Part shown: positions 41,343-49,430 of the stretch, in pieces
Position numbering within the stretch: position 1 is the first letter of the stretch
How the letters are laid out: each line of letters opens with the position of its first letter
Assembly: GCF_000025605.1 (NCBI RefSeq)
Contig: NC_013894.1
Location: 1,436,578 to 1,500,577 of the forward strand
Length of the DNA: 64,000 nt
Direction of reading: 5' to 3'
From: Thermocrinis albus DSM 14484
Lineage (GTDB): Bacteria > Aquificota > Aquificia > Aquificales > Aquificaceae
Translations under genes and position numbers: made by a program
The notes under the pieces: generated by a model
What the model was told of the DNA's origin: nothing
Seen by the model: the letters and a program-made list of their open reading frames with translations, nothing else
The model's database searches: none

Positions 41343-43067
41343 TCACCTTTTCCTTCTAACGAACTCCCGTACATCTTCCACGCTGAAGGTGTTAAGGACT
41401 AAATGAGGGACCGCCCAACCTCTCCTAGCCAACCCAACACCCAACTTGAGATACCTAAGGTGGGATGGAGCGTGTGCATCTGTAACCACCGCCACCATGG
41501 TACCCACCTCCATACACTTCCTTACAGCCTCCGGTGGTAGGTCCATCCGAAAGGTGTTGATTTCCAGAGCTGTGCCTGTCTCTTTGGCCATACTTATTAC
41601 CTTATCCAGTTGTATAGGATAGCCTTCCCTACTGCCGTAAGATCTACCTGTAGGATGTCCTATGAGGTTCACATAAGGGTTTTCCATAGCTTTAAGGATC
41701 CTGTAGGTGTTATCCTGATTCAAGCGTGAGTGTATGGAGGCCACCACGAAGTCAAACTCCTGTAGGAACTCGTTGGGTAGATCCAGACTTCCGTCAGGTA
41801 GTATGTCTACCTCACATCCTCTGAGGATGTAAAAACCTTTAGGATTGTAGTAGGTGTTGAGTCTTTCTATCAACTTCCACTGCATACGGAACCGTTCCAT
41901 ATCCAGACCCTTTGCCACCCTCGCGGAAGGAGAGTGATCCCCTACCACTATGTACTGAAGCCCCAAACGGTATGCGGTTTCTGCCATCTCCTCCAAGCTT
42001 CCCATACCGTCACTCCAGTTGGTGTGCAGATGGAAGTCCCCTTTTATCTGTTCCCACTCTACCAGCTTTGGGAGTTTCCCCTCAAGGGCCAGTTCTATCT
42101 CTCCTGTGTTTTCTCTTATCTCAGGTGGTGGTGTTTGCATACCCACCAAACTGTAAACCTCTTCCTCTGTTCTACCTCCCAGCCACTCTTCTGTGTCTGC
42201 TCTAAAGACACCGTACTCGCTTAACTTTAATCCTCTAGCTTTAGCTATATCCCTTACCCTTACGTTGTGTTCTTTAGAACCTGTGAAGTACTGAAGAGCG
42301 GATCCCCACTGGTGAGGTTCTACGGTACGCATATCTACCTGCCTTCCGTTTTCTAAAAGTATGCTGGATTTGGTCTCTCCCTTCCCCAGTATCTCCTTCA
42401 CTCCCTGAAAGGTCACAAAGTGATTGTGGATCTTACTCCACACCTCTTTTGGCGCTGCTACCAGAAGATCTATATCTCCCACCGTCTCCTTTCTTCTGCG
42501 GAGGCTTCCTGCCAACTCTATGTTGGTGTAAAGATCCTCTATCTTCTGCATGTGAAGGAGAATATCCTCTCCCAGCTGATAAGCTTCTATAAGACTCATA
42601 CGTTCTTTTGCTCTCTCGTAAAGCTCCAGACCTCTCATTATGTTCTGTAGTTTTTTCTCTCCCATTCCCGGTAAACTGGCTAAAACACCACTCCTGACAG
42701 CCCTTACGAAGTCATCTTTACTTCTTATACCCAGCTTGTCGTAAGCCAGCTTGAGAGTTTTTGGGCCTATACCCGGCACATCTAGAAGTTCCAACAGGTC
42801 TTCGGGAACCTTCTCTTTGAGCTCCTCGTACTTGGAAATCTTGCCAGTTCTCAGATACTCCAGTATTTTTTCTACACTGGACGGACCTATACCAGGTATG
42901 TGGTATATCTTTCCTGTCTTGACCAGCTCTTCCACATCCGTACCTAACTCTGAGAGGATGTTGGCCACTCTCCTGTAGGTGTTTATACGGTAGGGATTGT
43001 CACCGAGAAACTCGAGGATATCGGCCATCCTCTCAAAGATGCGAGCTATCTCTTTGTTTTTGGACAT
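41343..43067 (-). CDS. polX: DNA polymerase X family protein with PHP domain
   Basis: 574 residues. N-terminal HhH/8-kDa region (YHIPGIGPSSVEKILEYL, LLDVPGIGPKTLKLAYDKLG), a polymerase X palm with the catalytic Asp pair in GSLRRRKETVGDIDLLVAA, and a C-terminal PHP domain (DFHLHTNWSDGMGSLEEMA, VVGDHSP, VASIHSRL, VTDAHAP) giving Mn-dependent 3'-5' exonuclease/AP activities. Repair polymerase for gaps and abasic sites. Starts 11 bases after the tRNA-Phe end on the same strand. Confidence 0.95.
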   Translation of the reverse strand: MSKNKEIARIFERMADILEFLGDNPYRINTYRRVANILSELGTDVEELVKTGKIYHIPGIGPSSVEKILEYLRTGKISKYEELKEKVPEDLLELLDVPGIGPKTLKLAYDKLGIRSKDDFVRAVRSGVLASLPGMGEKKLQNIMRGLELYERAKERMSLIEAYQLGEDILLHMQKIEDLYTNIELAGSLRRRKETVGDIDLLVAAPKEVWSKIHNHFVTFQGVKEILGKGETKSSILLENGRQVDMRTVEPHQWGSALQYFTGSKEHNVRVRDIAKARGLKLSEYGVFRADTEEWLGGRTEEEVYSLVGMQTPPPEIRENTGEIELALEGKLPKLVEWEQIKGDFHLHTNWSDGMGSLEEMAETAYRLGLQYIVVGDHSPSARVAKGLDMERFRMQWKLIERLNTYYNPKGFYILRGCEVDILPDGSLDLPNEFLQEFDFVVASIHSRLNQDNTYRILKAMENPYVNLIGHPTGRSYGSREGYPIQLDKVISMAKETGTALEINTFRMDLPPEAVRKCMEVGTMVAVVTDAHAPSHLRYLKLGVGLARRGWAVPHLVLNTFSVEDVREFVRRKR

Positions 43068-43077
43068 CCTTAAAAGA

Positions 43078-43150
43078 TGGCCCAGGGCGGACTTGAACCG
43101 CCGACACCCCGGTTTTCAGCCGGGTGCTCTACCAACTGAGCTACCGGGCC
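43078..43150 (-). tRNA. tRNA-Phe (GAA)
   Basis: 73 nt, CCA not encoded. Acceptor stem GGCCCGG/CTGGGCC (one G-U), D arm AGCTCAGTTGGTAGAGC, anticodon stem ACCCGGC/GCCGGG-type with loop CTGAAAA (anticodon GAA), T arm GGCGGTTCAAGTCCGCC, discriminator A. Its promoter is at 43164-43193. polX lies directly downstream of its 3' end. Confidence 0.97.
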
Positions 43151-43163
43151 TTGGATTGAGATA

Positions 43164-43193
43164 ATATTAACACCAACCTCCGAAAGGTGTCAA
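43164..43193 (-). promoter_or_regulatory. Promoter of tRNA-Phe
   Basis: On the minus strand: TTGACA (43193-43188), 18-base spacer, TAATAT (43169-43164), start expected near 43157, 7 bases before the mature tRNA 5' end. A 34-codon minus-strand frame (43190-43294, starting MVVTPQILLYSLLVP) ends inside this -35 box; it has no ribosome site and is doubtful. Confidence 0.65.
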
Positions 43194-43299
43194 GATCTCC
43201 TCCAGAAGGTGAACCACTTTTTAAACTCCAGTAAAAAGAAAACACCTGACGGAACTAAGAGAGAGTAAAGGAGAATCTGTGGGGTTACTACCATCTGAA

Positions 43300-43305
43300 T
43301 ATAAT
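43300..43305 (+). promoter_or_regulatory. -10 element 11 bp before the helicase ATG (possibly leaderless)
   Basis: TATAAT at 43300-43305; the ATG of the defence helicase is at 43316, so the predicted transcription start (about 43312) leaves a leader of only a few bases and no ribosome site. The -35 region is not recognisable. Leaderless translation, or a start further downstream, would follow. Confidence 0.4.
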
Positions 43306-43315
43306 ATTTTATTTA

Positions 43316-46300
43316 ATGCTTAAGAAAGGTGACATCATTAAAGGACCTTTCTGGAGTGAACCTATTAAAGTTATAGAAGTTAGAGAGAAAGGAGATCATG
43401 TTAATATCAAAGGATTCAAAGTTAATTCAAAACAGTATATAGATGATCTACTTACGAAAGACCAATTAGATCAGTTAGAAATATTAGCCTCAGAAAGAGA
43501 CTTTTCCGCGGATCCTGAAAATGTCTTTTTAGCTTTAGAAGCTGTACGTTTTAAACATGCATCTCTTTTTGATCCCTTCTTGGCTATGAATGTTTCCAGA
43601 ATAGACCCCCTTCCTTTTCAGATAGAGGCGGTCTATGGTTATGTTTTAAAACAACCACGCATCAGGTTTCTTATCGCAGATGACCCCGGGGCAGGAAAAA
43701 CTATAATGGCTGGGCTAATACTTAAAGAACTCAAATTAAGAAATCTGGTAAAGAAGGTTTTGATTATTGTGCCGGGACATTTGAAAGATCAGTGGAAAAG
43801 GGAGTTAAAGGAAAAGTTTAACGAAACTCTCGTAGAAATTAACAGAGAGACCCTTGAGTCCCACTATGGAGAAAATCCGTGGGAAAGATATGACCAAGTA
43901 ATAACCTCTATGGATTTTGCAAAGCAGGAAGATATAGTGCAGGGTCTGAATTACGTACATTGGGATTTAGTGATAGTTGATGAGGCTCACAAACTATCTG
44001 CGTATAACTACGGTGGTAAGATATCAAAGACGCAGCGTTACAAGTTAGGGGAAGTTATCTCTAAAAACTCAACACACTTGCTATTTCTAACAGCTACACC
44101 TCACAGAGGAGATCCGGAAAACTTTAGGTTATTTTTGGACCTTTTAGTGCCCGGATTCTTTGCTACGCAAGAGATGGTGGAAGAATCCATTAAGAACAAA
44201 GATAATCCTCTTTTCATAAGGAGGCTGAAGGAAGACCTTAGGGATTTTGAAGGAAAACCCATCTTCCCTGGGAGAAGGTCCACTACCATAAAGTTCCGGC
44301 TTTCTGATCCCGAAAAAGAACTATACAACGAGGTATCGCGTTATGTGAGAGAGCAGTACGGTAAGGCTTTAAAGGATGAAAATAACAGGAACGTAGCTTT
44401 TGCCCTCGCAATACTGCAGAGAAGGATGGCGTCCAGCACTTACGCACTGTTAAGGTCGTTGGAAAGAAGGAAGAATAAACTGGAAAAACTCCTCAAAGGA
44501 GAGGAGAAGCGGAGAGGGATATCTGCTATTGATTACTACGAAGTAGATGATCTTGAAGAAGGCGAAAGATGGAAAAGAGAAGAGGAGTGGGAGTCTGTTA
44601 CGCTGGCAAGAGATGTAAATGAGTTAAAAGCGGAGATAAATAAACTTGGTGAGCTTATTCAAAAGGCAGAAAAGATAGTAAAAAGTGAAAAGGAGGTAAA
44701 ACTCAGTGAGCTAAAAACCGCTATTGAGAAAGGCTTTGAGGAGATCAGAAAAATGGGGGGAAATCCAAAGATACTTATATTTACGGAATCAAGGGATACT
44801 CTAGAGTATCTGGTGAAAAAAATAAGTGGTTGGGGATACACAGTCAACTACATACACGGTGATATGACGATTGATGAAAGGATAAAAGAAGAAAAGAGGT
44901 TTAGAGATGAAACTCAGATAATGGTGGCCACAGAGGCAGCAGGAGAAGGAATTAACCTGCAGTTCTGTCATATCATGATAAATTACGACATTCCCTGGAA
45001 TCCAAACCGCCTTGAGCAGAGGATGGGAAGGATACACCGATACGGTCAGCAGAAAGATGTGCACATATTTAACCTTGTTGCAGAAGATACAATAGAGGGG
45101 CAAGTCTTAGTAAAACTTTTTGAAAAACTTGAGGAGATAAAAGAAAAACTCGGAAGTGACAAAGTTTTTGATATTATAGGTGATGTTTTCAAAGATAAGA
45201 ACCTTTATGAACTCATAATTGAGGCTATAACCAACACAAGAACTATGGAAGATATTCTCAAAGAACTGGACATTAAAATAGATGAAGAGTATATAAAGAA
45301 AATAAAGGAAGCCTTGGGTGAATCTCTGGCCACCAAACATATTGATTACACCAGGATAAGAGAAACTGCAGAGAGAGCAAGAGAGTTCAGACTTATACCG
45401 GAATATGTGAGAGCCTTCTTTGAAAAAGCTTTCCAGAAAGCGGGTGGTAAGTATACAAAAAAGAAGGGAGATTTCATATCCATAGATTCCATACCTTACG
45501 AGATAAGAAGTATTGCTGAAACTCCGGAGATTAAAAACGCGTATGGGCAGATAATGAAATCATACCGTAAGGTTACCTTTGATAAAGATCTGGCCTTTAA
45601 AAACCCTGACGCAGAATTTATAACCTTTGGCCATCCTCTCTTTGAGGCGGTCCTTAAATGGGTTTCTGAAAAATTTCGTGACGAGTTAAGGAAAGGAGCT
45701 GTGTTTAAAGACCCTTCAGGTAAGTTAAATGGTTATATATGGTTCTACACAGGTGAGGTAAAAGATGGTAAAGGTGAGGTAGCAGGGAGAAAGATAATAG
45801 CTATATACGATGACGGAAACACTCTAAGAGAGATAAATCCATCCGTCTTGTGGGATCTTTCTCCGTATACCGGAAACTTTGAGAGCGAACCTTTTGATTC
45901 AGAAAAAAGAGAGGAAGAAGTAAAAGACTTCGTCATAGAAGTTCTGGAAAACTACAAGAAGGAGATTCAAGAAGAACGAAATAGGCAAGCACAGATAAAA
46001 AGAAAATACGGGCTGAATTCCCTTGATTACCTTATATCACAGCTTGATACTGAGCTGACGGAACTTTACGAAAGATCTGGAAGGGGTGAAAAGGTAGATT
46101 TAGCCATTCGTAATAAAGAGGATACCAAAAAAAGATACGAAGAAGCTAAGAGAAACCTTGAGGAAGAGATAAAAAGAGAGCAGAGTCTGTCTATAACCAT
46201 GCCTGAGCTTCTCAGTGTTGTGAGGATAATCCCGGAAAAAGGACAAATGGTGGAAAGTGAGGAGATAGAGAGGATAGGTATGCAGGTAGCTATGGATTAC

Positions 46301-46639
46301 GAAAGAAAAAACGGCAGAAATCCGGAGGATGTGTCTAAGGATAACAGAGGCTATGACATACTGTCCACAGATGACAAAGGAGAGGTGAGGTATATAGAGG
46401 TCAAAGCAAGAGCCCAGATGGGAGAGATAGTTCTAACACGCAACGAGTGGTTTAAGGCATCCCAGCTTAAAGATAAATATTGGCTTTACATAGTGGTGAA
46501 TGCGGCCACAAAACCGCAGCTCTACATAATAAACAACCCCGCGCAAAAACTACAGCCGGAGGAGAAGGTGGAGGTAGTAAGGTATGTGGTGCCGCCAGAC
46601 GAGTGGTTAAGTAAAAAACAGGAGGTGTGGAAAGAATGA
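43316..46639 (+). CDS. Snf2-type helicase with C-terminal DUF3883 (nuclease-like) domain; defence island
   Basis: 1107 residues. N-terminal region LKKGDIIKGPFWSEPIKV, then an SF2/Snf2 motor: Walker A DDPGAGKT (122-129), DEAH (222-225), LTATPHRGDP, and motif VI-type QRMGRIHRYGQ. A long helical C-part ends in a DUF3883-like module (DVSKDNRGYDILS, YIEVKARAQMGEIVLTRNEW) with D...ExK as in PD-(D/E)xK folds. It begins the operon helicase, DUF1156 methylase, DUF499 ATPase, a set found in prokaryotic defence islands. Base composition is lower in G+C than the flanks. Related to the helicases of DISARM-like systems; exact subtype naming is uncertain. Confidence 0.85.
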   Translation: MLKKGDIIKGPFWSEPIKVIEVREKGDHVNIKGFKVNSKQYIDDLLTKDQLDQLEILASERDFSADPENVFLALEAVRFKHASLFDPFLAMNVSRIDPLPFQIEAVYGYVLKQPRIRFLIADDPGAGKTIMAGLILKELKLRNLVKKVLIIVPGHLKDQWKRELKEKFNETLVEINRETLESHYGENPWERYDQVITSMDFAKQEDIVQGLNYVHWDLVIVDEAHKLSAYNYGGKISKTQRYKLGEVISKNSTHLLFLTATPHRGDPENFRLFLDLLVPGFFATQEMVEESIKNKDNPLFIRRLKEDLRDFEGKPIFPGRRSTTIKFRLSDPEKELYNEVSRYVREQYGKALKDENNRNVAFALAILQRRMASSTYALLRSLERRKNKLEKLLKGEEKRRGISAIDYYEVDDLEEGERWKREEEWESVTLARDVNELKAEINKLGELIQKAEKIVKSEKEVKLSELKTAIEKGFEEIRKMGGNPKILIFTESRDTLEYLVKKISGWGYTVNYIHGDMTIDERIKEEKRFRDETQIMVATEAAGEGINLQFCHIMINYDIPWNPNRLEQRMGRIHRYGQQKDVHIFNLVAEDTIEGQVLVKLFEKLEEIKEKLGSDKVFDIIGDVFKDKNLYELIIEAITNTRTMEDILKELDIKIDEEYIKKIKEALGESLATKHIDYTRIRETAERAREFRLIPEYVRAFFEKAFQKAGGKYTKKKGDFISIDSIPYEIRSIAETPEIKNAYGQIMKSYRKVTFDKDLAFKNPDAEFITFGHPLFEAVLKWVSEKFRDELRKGAVFKDPSGKLNGYIWFYTGEVKDGKGEVAGRKIIAIYDDGNTLREINPSVLWDLSPYTGNFESEPFDSEKREEEVKDFVIEVLENYKKEIQEERNRQAQIKRKYGLNSLDYLISQLDTELTELYERSGRGEKVDLAIRNKEDTKKRYEEAKRNLEEEIKREQSLSITMPELLSVVRIIPEKGQMVESEEIERIGMQVAMDYERKNGRNPEDVSKDNRGYDILSTDDKGEVRYIEVKARAQMGEIVLTRNEWFKASQLKDKYWLYIVVNAATKPQLYIINNPAQKLQPEEKVEVVRYVVPPDEWLSKKQEVWKE

Positions 46640-49386
46640 CCCATAAGAAGAGCTTTATAGAAAGCTCCTTTCCTGTTAAAGAAGTGAGCGAGATAGCTTC
46701 AAAGGAAAAGAACATAAGGCACGGCCATATCTCCACCCTCCATATATGGTGGGCAAGAAGACCTCTGGCAGCCTCAAGAGCCACTATCTATGCTTCTCTC
46801 ATACCAGAGGACGAGGTGAAATGGAACAGTATAAGAAAATTCATTATTGAGCTTTCAAAATGGGAAAACTCTCTTAGTCTCAAAGTGATACAAAAGGCAA
46901 GAGAAGACATTTTAAAGGCAAATGGGGGAAAGGTTTTAAGGATGCTTGACCCTTTTTCGGGAGGTGGCTCCATACCCTTAGAGGCTCTAAGGCTGGGACT
47001 TGAAGTTCACGCCATGGATTACAACCCTGTGGCTACTATTATCTTAAAATGCACTCTTGAGTATCCACAGCGATACGCAAAACCGGGAGAAACCAAGGTG
47101 GAAGTTAACAATTTTGGAAAAAGCGAGAAAGTCAAAAGAAAAACAGACAATTTACTTCTGGAAGATGTAAAAAGGTGGGGAAACTGGGTCCTTGAGGAGG
47201 CGAAAAAAGAGATAGGCAGGTTTTATCCCGAAGATCCCGACGGATCCATTCCCGTAGGCTACATCTGGGCAAGAACTATACCGTGTCAAAATCCCTCTTG
47301 CGGTGCAGAGATTCCTCTGATGCGCCAGTTCTGGCTGGCAAAGAAAGAAAATAAAAAAGTATCTCTCTATCCTTATGTGGAAGGAAAGGAAGTAAAGTTC
47401 AAGATAGTGGGAACAGGTTATGAACCTATGCCAAATAACTTTAACCCAGAGGACGGAACAGTAAGAAGAGCTGTGGCTGTATGTCCGGTGTGCAGATCTG
47501 CCGTTGATGACAAAACAGTGAGGAAACTCTTTCAAAACGGAAAAGCAGGACAGAGAATGGTGGCTGTTGTCCTTCAGCATCCCAAAAAGAGCGGTAAGAT
47601 ATACCGCCTTGCTACAGAAAAAGATATAGAGGTTTTCAGAGAGGCAGAGAAGTATATGGAAGAGAAAAGACAAAAACTGATGGAAGAATGGGGAATTGAT
47701 CCAGTGCCGGATGAGGAAACACCAGAGGGTAAGGGAAAAGGTGCTGAAAGGGCTTTTTCTGTTAGAAATTTTGGGTTAAATACTTATGGAGACCTTTTCA
47801 ACGCTCGCCAAAAACTGGCTCTCATTACCTTTACAGAAAAAGTAAGGTTAGCTTACCAGAAAATGCTTGAGGAAGGATACGATAAAGAGTATGCAAAGGC
47901 AGTGGTGAGTTATTTGGCTTTGGGAGTAAATAGAATGGCTGATTACATGAGTAATCTTTGTGTACATGATAACACTCAAGAAAGAACCGTCCATGTGTTT
48001 GGGAGACAAGCCTTACCAATGGTTTGGGATTACTCAGAGCTAAATCCACTCAGTGAAGCTGTTGGCTCTTGGGAGAGTATGCTTGTAAGAAGGATCTTAC
48101 TAACCCTCTCCCATCTCTCCCAGATCCCTCCAGTATACATACAGGAAAACGGAACTTCTAAACAGATAATTCCCGCTGTTCGGCAGGGTTCTGCCACTGA
48201 ACTACCTTATCCTGACAACTACTTTGATGCTGTATTTACTGATCCACCATACTACGATAACGTCCCTTATTCTTATCTTTCTGACTTTTTCTATGTATGG
48301 TTAAAGAGAAGTATCGGAGATCTTTATCCTGAACTTTTTATAACTCCTCTTACTCCCAAATCAAAGGAGATAGTTGCCTATTCTCATCTTCCGGGTGGTT
48401 ATGAAGCTGGTAAACAGTTTTTTGAAAACATGCTTAAGAAAGCCTTTAAGGAGATATCAAGGGTTCTAAAGCCAGAGGGTATAGCCGTTATAGTATATAC
48501 TCACAAGTCCACTTCCGGATGGGAGACTCTCATAAACTCTCTTCTTGACTCTGATCTTGTAATAACCGCCTCCTGGCCCATAGATACAGAGATGAAATCC
48601 CGGCTTAGAGCAAAGGAGTCTGCTGCTCTTGCTTCTTCTATATATCTCGTGTGCAGAAAGATGAAAAGAGAAGAGACAGGGTGGCTTAAGGAAGTTGAGG
48701 AAGAACTTGAAAAGCATCTTTATAAAAAGCTTGAAGATCTGTGGAATGAAGGTGTAAGTGGTGCTGACTTTTTCGTTGCGGGTATAGGTGCCTCCATTGA
48801 GATCTTCGGGAAATACAAAAGGATTATGGACTATTCTGGTAATGAGGTGGATGTGAGTAAGCTTCTTGAGATTGTGCGGGAGTTGGTTACCGATTATGCG
48901 GTGAAGCAGGTTCTTCATAACGGTATTACTGGTTATCTTTCTCCTCTTACGAAGTTTTACCTGCTTTACAGGTGGGCTTATGGTGAGTCTAAGGTTCATT
49001 TTGATGAGGCAAGAAAACTGGCGCATAGCGTAGGTGTAAACCTTGAAAAGGAATGGAACAGGGGTTTTATTAGGAAAGAAGGAGAAAATATTGCGGTGCT
49101 GGGTCCTCAGGACAGAAGTATAAAGACTCTTGAAAAATCTGAAGAACTTATAGATGTTTTACATTTTGTGCTTCTTCTATGGAAAGCAGGAGCAAAGGAG
49201 GAGATGAAGAAAGTGCTTAAGGAAACTGGTTATGGTGAGAAGGAGTATTTTTACAGGGTGGCTCAGGCTATATCAGAAACACTCCCCAACGACAGTAAAG
49301 AGAAGAAACTTCTTGACGGATTCCTGAGCGATAGGGATAGGTTGATGGAAGAGATAAAAAAGCAGCAGAGAGGGTTATATGGATGA
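46636..49386 (+). CDS. DUF1156 adenine-specific DNA methyltransferase with Zn ribbon
   Basis: 916 residues from ATG 46636 (GGAGGTG upstream; ATGA overlap with the helicase; a GTG at 46627 also possible). Starts with the DUF1156 signature (FIESSFPVKEVSEIASKEK, STLHIWWARRPLAASRA). SAM-binding motif LDPFSGGGSIPLEALRLG; Zn-ribbon cysteines CQNPSCG and CPVCRSAV in an insert; catalytic N6-adenine motif DPPYYDNVPYSYLSDFFY. Likely modifies the host genome so the helicase/ATPase partners act on unmodified DNA. The typical companion in this family, DUF499 ATPase, follows. Confidence 0.88.
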   Translation: MTHKKSFIESSFPVKEVSEIASKEKNIRHGHISTLHIWWARRPLAASRATIYASLIPEDEVKWNSIRKFIIELSKWENSLSLKVIQKAREDILKANGGKVLRMLDPFSGGGSIPLEALRLGLEVHAMDYNPVATIILKCTLEYPQRYAKPGETKVEVNNFGKSEKVKRKTDNLLLEDVKRWGNWVLEEAKKEIGRFYPEDPDGSIPVGYIWARTIPCQNPSCGAEIPLMRQFWLAKKENKKVSLYPYVEGKEVKFKIVGTGYEPMPNNFNPEDGTVRRAVAVCPVCRSAVDDKTVRKLFQNGKAGQRMVAVVLQHPKKSGKIYRLATEKDIEVFREAEKYMEEKRQKLMEEWGIDPVPDEETPEGKGKGAERAFSVRNFGLNTYGDLFNARQKLALITFTEKVRLAYQKMLEEGYDKEYAKAVVSYLALGVNRMADYMSNLCVHDNTQERTVHVFGRQALPMVWDYSELNPLSEAVGSWESMLVRRILLTLSHLSQIPPVYIQENGTSKQIIPAVRQGSATELPYPDNYFDAVFTDPPYYDNVPYSYLSDFFYVWLKRSIGDLYPELFITPLTPKSKEIVAYSHLPGGYEAGKQFFENMLKKAFKEISRVLKPEGIAVIVYTHKSTSGWETLINSLLDSDLVITASWPIDTEMKSRLRAKESAALASSIYLVCRKMKREETGWLKEVEEELEKHLYKKLEDLWNEGVSGADFFVAGIGASIEIFGKYKRIMDYSGNEVDVSKLLEIVRELVTDYAVKQVLHNGITGYLSPLTKFYLLYRWAYGESKVHFDEARKLAHSVGVNLEKEWNRGFIRKEGENIAVLGPQDRSIKTLEKSEELIDVLHFVLLLWKAGAKEEMKKVLKETGYGEKEYFYRVAQAISETLPNDSKEKKLLDGFLSDRDRLMEEIKKQQRGLYG

Positions 49387-49430
49387 GTCCGGTAGTTAAT
49401 GTAAAATAAATTCTGATGGGGGTGGTATGA

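Noticed and set aside
43190..43294. 34-codon minus-strand membrane peptide between tRNA-Phe and the helicase
   Set aside because: It has no ribosome site and its end overlaps the tRNA -35 box; without conservation data it is not counted as a gene.
46627..46635. GTG start for the DUF1156 methyltransferase
   Set aside because: ATG at 46636 has better spacing from GGAGGTG and forms the usual ATGA overlap.
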